NCBI GenBank assembly: GCA_938002015.1
Contig: CALLAU010000007.1
Location: forward strand, 91,745 to 155,744
Length of the DNA: 64,000 bases
Direction: 5' to 3'
Origin: an uncultured Bdellovibrionales bacterium
GTDB taxonomy: Bacteria > Bdellovibrionota > Bdellovibrionia > Bdellovibrionales > UBA1609
This document shows, one piece after another, positions 54,129 through 61,742 of the stretch. Within the stretch, counting starts at the first letter, position 1. Each line of letters begins with the position of its first letter. Under the pieces are notes generated by a model. It worked only from the letters and a program-made list of their open reading frames with translations, was not told the origin of the DNA and made no database searches. Made by a program: the position numbers and the translations under genes.

Positions 54129-55472
54129 ATGAATTTAGAAGGTGTGAAAGTATTAGTAGTTGATGATGAGGTAGCAATCTGTAAAGTTCTTGCCGACTCT
54201 TTAAGAGATGAGGGTTGTGTTGTTAAGGTAGCTCATAACGGAGATGATGCTTTAAGTTTGGCAAAAGACTTTAAACCTTCCATTATGCTTTTAGATATAT
54301 GGATGCCTGGAGATCTTGATGGTTTAGAGGTTTTAGAGGAACTTAAAAAAAGAACAGATTGTCCAAGAGTTATAATGATGTCAGGGCATGGTACAATAGA
54401 AACGGCAGTTAAGGCGGTTAAGTTAGGAGCTTGGGACTTTGTTGAAAAGCCACTTTCTATGGAGAAAGTTTTTATTTTAATGAAGAATATTTTAGCTTAC
54501 ACTCGCCAAGAACAGGAAAAAGAGACACTTTTAAGTCGACTTAGAGAGAGTGTGGTTGTGGTTGGGGAGAGTCCACATATTCAACAAATTAAGTCTTTAA
54601 TTCATAAGTTTGGGACGTCTTCATCCGCTTTTTTAATTAAGGGTGAGCCTGGTGTTGGTAAGTCACTCATTGCTAGAAATATTCACTATGCAAGTAAAAG
54701 AGCGAGTAGAGCTTTTATAATGATTAATTGTGGTACTTTGCCGCAAGGTTTACATGTTACTGAACTTTGGGGGGGAGAGGCTATGTACCCTGGGGCACAA
54801 GCAAAAGCTGGAGCGTTTGAAATGGCTGAAGGAGGAAGTCTTTATTTTAAAAATATAGAACTTTTAGATGCTGATGCTCAAGATAGGCTAGTTGCTTTTC
54901 TTAGAGAAAAAGAGAGTTTTAGATCAAATGACATTAGAATTGTTGCAGGAACGGCAATTGACCTTAGTGAAAAAGTTAAGGAAAAAACCTTTAGAGAAGA
55001 TCTTTATATTAAACTTTCAACGCTTTCTGTTGAATTAAAACCTTTAAAAGATAGGAAAATGGATATTGAGCTTTTGGTGGAGCATTTTTCTCAAGACTAC
55101 TGTCGAAAAGCAGGGCTTCCAATGAGAAGCTTTGCTCCAGATGCTCTTAAGCTTCTTGCTGGTCACTCTTGGGATGGGAATATCTTAGAGCTTAAAAACT
55201 TTGTAGAAAGAGTTCATATATTATCTCCAAGTGAAGAGTTTGATTCCTATGATCTTCGCTATGCAGGACTTATTATTGGTGATCAAGACCAGTTTAGCGG
55301 TTATGGCACTTTTAGAGAAGCTAGAGCTCAATTTGAAAAAGACTACTTACTAGCAAAAATCTCTGAATTTAATGGAAATATTAGCAAGACTTCAGAAGCA
55401 ATAGGTCTTGAGAGAAGTTATTTGCATAGAAAAATTAAGGCTTACGGTATTGATGTAGATAACAAGCGCTAG
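54129..55472 (+). CDS. NtrX-like response regulator with degenerate AAA+ domain
   Basis: The receiver domain (1 to about 120) has the acidic pocket VDDE and phospho-acceptor D56 in LLDIWMPG. A central AAA+ domain follows with an intact Walker A (GEPGVGKS, 172-179). The sigma54 loop GAFTGA is replaced by AMYPGA (218-223), and Walker B has lost its acidic pair (LYFKN, 238-242). A Fis-type HTH ends the protein (about 405-440). It should still bind DNA and be phosphorylated, but it cannot activate sigma54 and may not hydrolyse ATP. It is paired with the NtrY-like kinase upstream. Confidence 0.9.
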   Translation: MNLEGVKVLVVDDEVAICKVLADSLRDEGCVVKVAHNGDDALSLAKDFKPSIMLLDIWMPGDLDGLEVLEELKKRTDCPRVIMMSGHGTIETAVKAVKLGAWDFVEKPLSMEKVFILMKNILAYTRQEQEKETLLSRLRESVVVVGESPHIQQIKSLIHKFGTSSSAFLIKGEPGVGKSLIARNIHYASKRASRAFIMINCGTLPQGLHVTELWGGEAMYPGAQAKAGAFEMAEGGSLYFKNIELLDADAQDRLVAFLREKESFRSNDIRIVAGTAIDLSEKVKEKTFREDLYIKLSTLSVELKPLKDRKMDIELLVEHFSQDYCRKAGLPMRSFAPDALKLLAGHSWDGNILELKNFVERVHILSPSEEFDSYDLRYAGLIIGDQDQFSGYGTFREARAQFEKDYLLAKISEFNGNISKTSEAIGLERSYLHRKIKAYGIDVDNKR

Positions 55473-55585
55473 ATTTAAGGCTTTTTGTCGCAACATTGAG
55501 ATAGTCTTATTATTGCAGGCTTAAAGATAGTGATTTAAGCTGTTTTTCATATATGTAAGATGTAAAGAGAGAAGAGGTATAAAAA

Positions 55586-57298
55586 GTGACACGTTGGTCT
55601 CAATTAGGGCATAAAACTTATAAAGAAAACCCATCAGATGCAGAAATTCCAAGTCATCAGCTATTAGTTAGAGCTGGAATGATAAAAAAACTTAGTCCTG
55701 GAATTTATACTTATGGCCCCCTAGCACTTAGGGCTATGAGAAAAGTTGAAGCTATTATTCGAGATGAGCATGATAAGGAAGGTTGCCAAGAGTTATTAAT
55801 GCCAATGGTTCAGCCAAAAGCACTCTGGGAGGAGTCTGGCAGGTGGGGCTACCCAGAGCTTTTAAGTTTAAAAAATAGAAATGATCATGATTTTTGCCTT
55901 GGCGCTACTCATGAAGAAGTTATTACTGATTATGTTAGAAATGATATTACTAGTTATAAAGAGCTTCCAGTTATTTTGTATCAAGTACAAACAAAGTATA
56001 GAGATGAAATAAGGCCTCGCTTTGGTTTAATGCGTGGTAGAGAGTTTATAATGAAAGATGCCTATAGTTTTGATGAATCAGTAGAAGCTGCTCATAAAAG
56101 CTATGCAAAAATGAAGGAAGTTTATAAAAATATTTTTAATAAGCTTGGCCTAGAATACCGTATTGTAAAAGCTGACGCTGGTGCAATAGGCGGCTCATTA
56201 ACTGAAGAGTTTCAGGTTTTAGCTGAAATTGGAGAAGATGAACTTTTAGTAAGTGATAATTCTGATTTTGCTGCAAATATTGAAATTTGTGAGGCTTTAA
56301 AAGTAGCTTGTGATTTTGATCATGTAAAAAAAGAAGAGTCTTTAGAGGAGTTTGCCACTCCAGATCTAAAAACAATTGAAGACCTTGCTAAGTCTTTAAA
56401 TGTTGAAGCGGCTTCTCTTGTTAAAACAATGTTTTTTGAAGGCACTAAAGAGAGCAAAGTTTTTCAATTTACTGTTCTTTTAAGAGGCTCTGATCAAGTT
56501 AATTCGATAAAGTTAAAAAACCGTCTTTCTCTTGATGATGAGCCAAGAATGTTAACAGATACTGAAGTTAAAGCTTTAACAGGGGCAAGCCCTGGAAGCT
56601 GTGGCCCTGTTGGTTTAAAAACTCCGATTTACGCTGATCATAACTTAAGGGATTATAAGTCCATGGTAGTGGGTGCTAATAAAGATGGTTTTCATTTAAA
56701 AGGTGTAAGCCCTGAAAGAGATTTTAAGATTGAGAGTTTTTTTGATTTAGCTTTAGCACGTGAAGGAGCTCCTTCACCTGATGGTAAGGGAACTTTAAAG
56801 AGCATTAGAGGAGTTGAGGTTGGACATATTTTCTACCTTGGTCAAAAATATAGTGCTTCTATGAAAGCTAGTTTTTTAAATCAACAGGGCAAGGCATGTT
56901 TTTTTGAGATGGGTTGCTACGGCATAGGTGTAGGCAGAACTATGCAGGCTGCAGTTGAGCAGTCTCATGATGAAGATGGAATTGTTTGGCCAAAAAGTAT
57001 TGCGCCTTTTGATATACATATAAGTCTTTTAGATAATACAGATGAAATAAACTCTTATGTGGAAGACCTTTCTAAGAAAGTAGAAGAGCTAGGTCTGACA
57101 GTTTTTGTTGATGATAGAAAGGAAAGGCCTGGGGTTAAGTTTAAAGACGCTGATCTTCTTGGATTTCCGGTAAGGCTTGTTATTGGGAAACGTGGGTTTA
57201 CTAATGGTCTGATTGAAGTTTTTAATAGAAAAACAAAAGAAAAAATAGAGTCATCTCTTAAAGAGGCTGTAGAAAAGATAAAAGGTATTTTATGCTAG
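55586..57298 (+). CDS. proS: prolyl-tRNA synthetase
   Basis: This is a class II aminoacyl-tRNA synthetase of the bacterial type. Motif 1 region GPLALRAMRKVE, motif 2 KYRDEIRPRFGLMRGREF and motif 3 MGCYGIGVGRTMQA are clear. An editing (INS) domain lies at about 225-385, and the anticodon-binding domain is C-terminal. At 570 residues it is full length. The start is GTG behind AGAAGAGG. The last 7 bases overlap pyrF. Confidence 0.96.
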   Translation: MTRWSQLGHKTYKENPSDAEIPSHQLLVRAGMIKKLSPGIYTYGPLALRAMRKVEAIIRDEHDKEGCQELLMPMVQPKALWEESGRWGYPELLSLKNRNDHDFCLGATHEEVITDYVRNDITSYKELPVILYQVQTKYRDEIRPRFGLMRGREFIMKDAYSFDESVEAAHKSYAKMKEVYKNIFNKLGLEYRIVKADAGAIGGSLTEEFQVLAEIGEDELLVSDNSDFAANIEICEALKVACDFDHVKKEESLEEFATPDLKTIEDLAKSLNVEAASLVKTMFFEGTKESKVFQFTVLLRGSDQVNSIKLKNRLSLDDEPRMLTDTEVKALTGASPGSCGPVGLKTPIYADHNLRDYKSMVVGANKDGFHLKGVSPERDFKIESFFDLALAREGAPSPDGKGTLKSIRGVEVGHIFYLGQKYSASMKASFLNQQGKACFFEMGCYGIGVGRTMQAAVEQSHDEDGIVWPKSIAPFDIHISLLDNTDEINSYVEDLSKKVEELGLTVFVDDRKERPGVKFKDADLLGFPVRLVIGKRGFTNGLIEVFNRKTKEKIESSLKEAVEKIKGILC

Positions 57299-57996
57299 AT
57301 CTTTTTGCTGCTTTAGATGTTGATGATAAAGAGAAAGCTTTTTCTCTTGTTGAGAGTTTAAAGCCTCATATAAAAGGTTTTAAAGTAGGCCCAAGACTTG
57401 GATTTTTACTTAATGAAAATGAGTGGAAGCTCTTAGCTGATGCTGGTGAGGTTTTTATTGATTATAAGTTTTATGATATTCCTTCAACTGTTTTAAGTGC
57501 TGTGAAAAGGTCTTTTAACTTAGGGGCTTCTTATTGTACTGTTCATGCTGCTAATGGAGCTTTGTGTTTAGAAGAGCTTTCAGCTTTAGAAAAAGAATTA
57601 AACTCTATAAAGCCTTTTAAAATTTTAGTGGTAAGTTTACTTACAAGCTTTGATCAAGATAAAAATAAGCTTCCTCTTTCTGGCGATAAGACCTCTGATG
57701 AGCTTGTTTTTAAGCTTATTGATCTGGCATACTCTGCAGGCATGAGAAATTTTGTATGCTCTCCATATGAAGCAAAAGCATTAAAAGAAAAATATAGAGA
57801 TATATTCCTTGTTACACCTGGAGTGAGGTTAAATTCAGGAGCTGTTCATGATCAATCAAGAGTAGCTACTCCTGAGTTTGCTTGGAAGAATGGAGCTGAT
57901 TATTTAGTTACAGGAAGAATGCTTACAGAGAGTTCTAATTTAATAAACACAATAAATACGGTGAAAGAGCAATGGCAGATAGTAAAAAAAGGGTAG
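57292..57996 (+). CDS. pyrF: orotidine 5'-phosphate decarboxylase
   Basis: PyrF makes UMP from OMP. The catalytic Lys/Asp array is in DYKFYDIPSTV, an early Asp lies in ALDVDD, and the phosphate loop is near VTPGVRL and YLVTGRMLT. At 234 residues it is the bacterial short form. It overlaps proS by 7 bases and the methyltransferase gene by 25 bases, so the three form one unit. Confidence 0.94.
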   Translation: MLDLFAALDVDDKEKAFSLVESLKPHIKGFKVGPRLGFLLNENEWKLLADAGEVFIDYKFYDIPSTVLSAVKRSFNLGASYCTVHAANGALCLEELSALEKELNSIKPFKILVVSLLTSFDQDKNKLPLSGDKTSDELVFKLIDLAYSAGMRNFVCSPYEAKALKEKYRDIFLVTPGVRLNSGAVHDQSRVATPEFAWKNGADYLVTGRMLTESSNLINTINTVKEQWQIVKKG

Positions 57997-58682
57997 TTGT
58001 TGGAAGACATTCTGTTTTAGAGGCGTTAAAAGTTAGGCCAAAACAAGTTACTCAAGTTTATGTAGACCAAAATATAGAGACTAAAAAATGGTGGCCTGAG
58101 CTTGAGGGGTTTTGTAAGAAAAATAAAATTCAAATTGTAATTCAAAAAGCACAGTTCTTTTCAAAACTTACTCATAACTCTCAAGGTGTGGCTTGTGACG
58201 TTAATGCAGGACCTGAGTGGCCAGATGAGAGTGCTGAGAAAATTTCTATTCTTGCATTAGATGGAATAGAGGATCCTCATAACCTTGGGGCAATTATTAG
58301 AACGGCTTGGCTAATGGGGGTTGATGGAATACTTCTTCCTCAAAAAGAATCAGCCCCTTTAACTCCCACAGTGTCAAAAATTGCTTCTGGAGGAATGGAG
58401 CATGTACCAATAAGAAAAGTAGTTAATTTAAAAACTGAAATTTCTAATTTGAAAAAAGAAGGCTTTTGGTCATACGCTCTTTACCTAGGTGAAGAATCAC
58501 AAGATATCTCTAAAGTAGTTAAGTCTGAAAAAACCATTGTAGTTGCTGGTTCTGAAGAAAAAGGCATAAGACCTGGTGTGTTAAAGGAATCAGACTTTAA
58601 AGTTGTTATCCCTCAAAAAGACTCTGCAGCAAGTTTAAATGTATCTGTAAGTGTTGGAGTGGCACTTTGGAGCCTGCTGTAA
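57972..58682 (+). CDS. rlmB: TrmH-family rRNA 2'-O-methyltransferase (RlmB-like)
   Basis: This SPOUT-class enzyme is expected to methylate the 2'-O of 23S rRNA G2251. An N-terminal substrate-binding domain (GRHSVLEAL near the start) is followed by the knot domain with DGIEDPHNLGAIIRTA, GSEEKGIR and the terminal SLNVSVSVGVALW. Other TrmH-family 23S methylases share these motifs, so RlmB is the best but not the only reading. It overlaps pyrF by 25 bases. Confidence 0.88.
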   Translation: MADSKKRVVVGRHSVLEALKVRPKQVTQVYVDQNIETKKWWPELEGFCKKNKIQIVIQKAQFFSKLTHNSQGVACDVNAGPEWPDESAEKISILALDGIEDPHNLGAIIRTAWLMGVDGILLPQKESAPLTPTVSKIASGGMEHVPIRKVVNLKTEISNLKKEGFWSYALYLGEESQDISKVVKSEKTIVVAGSEEKGIRPGVLKESDFKVVIPQKDSAASLNVSVSVGVALWSLL

Positions 58683-58764
58683 AAAAAATTGACAGATTGA
58701 AAGTTCTACAAGCTTCTAAATAGATTTGGTTTGGGCTGTACTTTGCTTTAATTAACTTTGGAGG

Positions 58765-61725
58765 ATGTGTGCAGTTTTAAAAGCTTTTCATAAAAAGTTT
58801 TTATTTAAATCCCTGTGCTCTTTTTTAAGCATGAGATTAATCAAAATGACAATGATTTTTTTATCTATTCTACTTGCTTCCCTCAACTCAATAGCTCAAG
58901 TGGTTAATTTTCCACTTGCTGAGTATAAGGGTGTTTTACCTGTAATAGAAATACAAATGAATTCACTTAATATTTCGTTTAGGAGTAACAGTGGTGAAGA
59001 GATTAGTAGGCATAGTCTTTTACTAACCCCCTCTAATCTTCAAATTACTGATGTGCCTGAAGATCAGAAGGACGTCCTTCGTGCTATTCCACCAGCTCTA
59101 GACCCAAATTTTGATATGGATACATTTATGCGAAGTACAGCTGAAGGTATTTTAGAAGCGAGGGCTAACGGTCTTAACCCGTTATCGGTTAATTTAAATC
59201 AAGCCGACCCTTTGGTATGGCCTGTTAGATTGGGTGTCCAAACGCGCTACTTCAGTTTTTATCAAAGTGATAGCAGTTATGTCACTTTTTATAATGCTTA
59301 TGGCGCGCATGAGTTTTTACAAATCAAAGTTACAAGGCCAGAAGGTAGAACGTGGAGAGGGCAGGCTTTTAAAAGTTATGACCCTGATAAGGGTATAAAT
59401 TTTTTTGGCTACCCATCTGAACAAGGTTATCAGCTTTACTTTATTTATCATGGGCAGGTTTTCTCTGGACTTACTTCAGTTAGATCTCCTTTAGTTGCGA
59501 GTTTCTTTCGTTTTGATAATATGTCGAGTTTTAAATTTGATAGTAAGGGAGTATTAACTAGTGCCATACTTAAGGATCCAAGCACTGGGGAGCTTATGGA
59601 CTCGCTAAATTTGGCCCCTGTTGAGCCAGAGTTTGTAAATGACCTTATGCCAATTGTTAAAGAAGCTGTGAGTGCGAATAAGTCATTAGCTTCAAATCAA
59701 AGAGTAACTGATGCCTCTGAGCTTTTAAAAGAGCAAAACCCTGGTGATCAGACTGATACAATAAGTGAAAGCGATTTAGAGTTTATTATGAGGGAGTGGA
59801 TAGAGCTTGAGGAAGTAGATGAAGTTATTAATACAGGAGGGTCTCCAGAGGGTATTAAAGATATTTTAAGTGGCATTCTTCAAGAGCTTTCTATTGCTCA
59901 AGCAAGAGAGCGAAGACTTGATATTGCTGACTCTGTAGCTCATATAGTAGAGCCTTTTGCTGTAAATCTAATGAAAGATGAGATCAATGGTGTGGACTTA
60001 GTAGGTCTTCCAGGAGTTGGTAAAACATGGACAGCAAAAGCACTTGCTCATGAGTTTTTCTGGAATTCTGATATACCAATGAATTTAAGAAAAACACAGT
60101 TTTTTGCATTGAGTGCGTCAGCCTTTACGGCAACGGATGGAATTGTTGGGAGAATTGAGAAAAGAGCATATGCTTTAATTGAATTGGCTAAACTCTACCC
60201 TAATTTAGTCTTTGTTATTGATGAAATTCACTCTTTAAAAGGTGCTGGGGTGAGTATTGGAAACGATTTTGATGTTTGGAATTTTTTAAAGCCTCATATG
60301 GCAGATGGAACATTAAAAATAGTAGGTATGGGTACAGAAAAAGAGCTTGATATTGCTTATAGTGATGACCCAGCTTTAAGAGATCGAAGACCAAGAATTG
60401 AAGTAACGGAGCCAAGCATTGAGAAAATGCCAAATATTTTAAATAATTGGTTAATCGGTCATGGTTACAGTGGTACTCTAGGTGAGGGTGTTGGAGCGGA
60501 GCTGGCTAGACTTGCTCAGAGGATGAGCTCCGTTGGCGCTAACCCAAGAAGATCAACTACGCTTTTAGATCATATTATGGCTACTAGAAAATTCAGAGGA
60601 GTTTCTAGAGAAGAGCTCACCTCTTTTAGTATTAACGAACTTTATGGTTATGCGGCAGATTTCTATGGTGCTGACCCTGCATTATTTACTAGAGAAGCTC
60701 TTGTAAAAAGAATAGAAAATTTTAATGAACTGTTTGATCAAAATGTAGTTGGCTTAAAGCATGTTAAAGAAATTATGGAGCGAAAGCTTATCAGTCACTT
60801 CTTGCCAAGACGTTCAGGTGTTTCCGTGCCTGGCCAGCTGCTTCTTTTTGCTGGGCCTCCTGGTAGTGGAAAGACTCACTCTTCAAAAGTTTTAGCGCTT
60901 ACGATGAGCGGCAAAAATAGTGTCGATGAATTAGTAGAGGGACGTGATTATGGTCTCTTAAAAGGAGCAAACTATTCAAGTATTGATGATGTTGATAGGT
61001 TTTTGACAGATATTGCCCAGATAGTAAGTATTAATAAGTTTGCTGTAATAACAGTTGATGAAATTGATAGAGCACACCCTAAAGTTCAAGACACATTATT
61101 AAGTATTTTAACTGAAGGAATTGTTGAGCCTTCAAATAGAAATAGTTTTGGAAATAAAACAACTCAAGTTGTGGATGTAAGTCTTAGCCAATTTGTTTTT
61201 ACGACGAATCAGGGTGAAGATTATGTTCAAAAAGTTGGTATTAAAGGTTTTGATAAGTCAGCATTTTCTAAAACAGCTTTTGGCATAGTACCAGCTTTAG
61301 TTGACAGGTTAACTGTTGTTCCAGTTCCTAATGCTAATATTGATCAAATGGCTGAAATTTTAAAAATGACAGTTGAGCAAACTCTTGCTTCTTTTGAAAG
61401 TGAATTTGGTTTAAGTGTTGGTGTTAGTGATTTAGATTCTTTTGTAGAGCGGATCATCTTACGAGCTACTGTGGAAGAGTCAGATGCGAGTGCTAATTTT
61501 TTTGGTATGGGGGCTTCCTCTGAGGGTTCTGAAAAGAGTGATGTTGTGATATCTGCTAGGCAGCAAGACGCAATAGAACTTTTATTAATTGATCCAGTGA
61601 ATAGATATATTCTTTCCTCTCAAGATGTAAGCGGAAAAAAAATCACCTTTGATGTTGATAGTGGTAGTATATTTGAAGGTGTAGAACCACAAATAAACTT
61701 TCAGTGTAAGAAGATATTAAAGTAG
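58765..61725 (+). CDS. exported protein with two AAA+ ATPase domains
   Basis: The domain order is unusual. A signal peptide lies near the start (LASLNSIAQ, counted either from the ATG at 58765 or, more cleanly, from the ATG at 58831). A unique N-terminal domain of about 300 residues follows. AAA1 has Walker A GLPGVGKTW (about 414) and Walker B VFVIDEIHSL. AAA2 has Walker A GPPGSGKTH (about 697) and VITVDEIDRAHPKVQD, resembling Clp/Hsp100 ATPases. Both ATP sites look intact. ATP is not known to be available in the periplasm, so the location is a puzzle. GGAGG touches the first ATG with no spacing, which leaves the start uncertain. The repeat protein starts 17 bases downstream, so the two are probably co-expressed. 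Confidence 0.83.
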   Translation: MCAVLKAFHKKFLFKSLCSFLSMRLIKMTMIFLSILLASLNSIAQVVNFPLAEYKGVLPVIEIQMNSLNISFRSNSGEEISRHSLLLTPSNLQITDVPEDQKDVLRAIPPALDPNFDMDTFMRSTAEGILEARANGLNPLSVNLNQADPLVWPVRLGVQTRYFSFYQSDSSYVTFYNAYGAHEFLQIKVTRPEGRTWRGQAFKSYDPDKGINFFGYPSEQGYQLYFIYHGQVFSGLTSVRSPLVASFFRFDNMSSFKFDSKGVLTSAILKDPSTGELMDSLNLAPVEPEFVNDLMPIVKEAVSANKSLASNQRVTDASELLKEQNPGDQTDTISESDLEFIMREWIELEEVDEVINTGGSPEGIKDILSGILQELSIAQARERRLDIADSVAHIVEPFAVNLMKDEINGVDLVGLPGVGKTWTAKALAHEFFWNSDIPMNLRKTQFFALSASAFTATDGIVGRIEKRAYALIELAKLYPNLVFVIDEIHSLKGAGVSIGNDFDVWNFLKPHMADGTLKIVGMGTEKELDIAYSDDPALRDRRPRIEVTEPSIEKMPNILNNWLIGHGYSGTLGEGVGAELARLAQRMSSVGANPRRSTTLLDHIMATRKFRGVSREELTSFSINELYGYAADFYGADPALFTREALVKRIENFNELFDQNVVGLKHVKEIMERKLISHFLPRRSGVSVPGQLLLFAGPPGSGKTHSSKVLALTMSGKNSVDELVEGRDYGLLKGANYSSIDDVDRFLTDIAQIVSINKFAVITVDEIDRAHPKVQDTLLSILTEGIVEPSNRNSFGNKTTQVVDVSLSQFVFTTNQGEDYVQKVGIKGFDKSAFSKTAFGIVPALVDRLTVVPVPNANIDQMAEILKMTVEQTLASFESEFGLSVGVSDLDSFVERIILRATVEESDASANFFGMGASSEGSEKSDVVISARQQDAIELLLIDPVNRYILSSQDVSGKKITFDVDSGSIFEGVEPQINFQCKKILK

Positions 61726-61742
61726 AGGCTTTTTTAGTTTAT

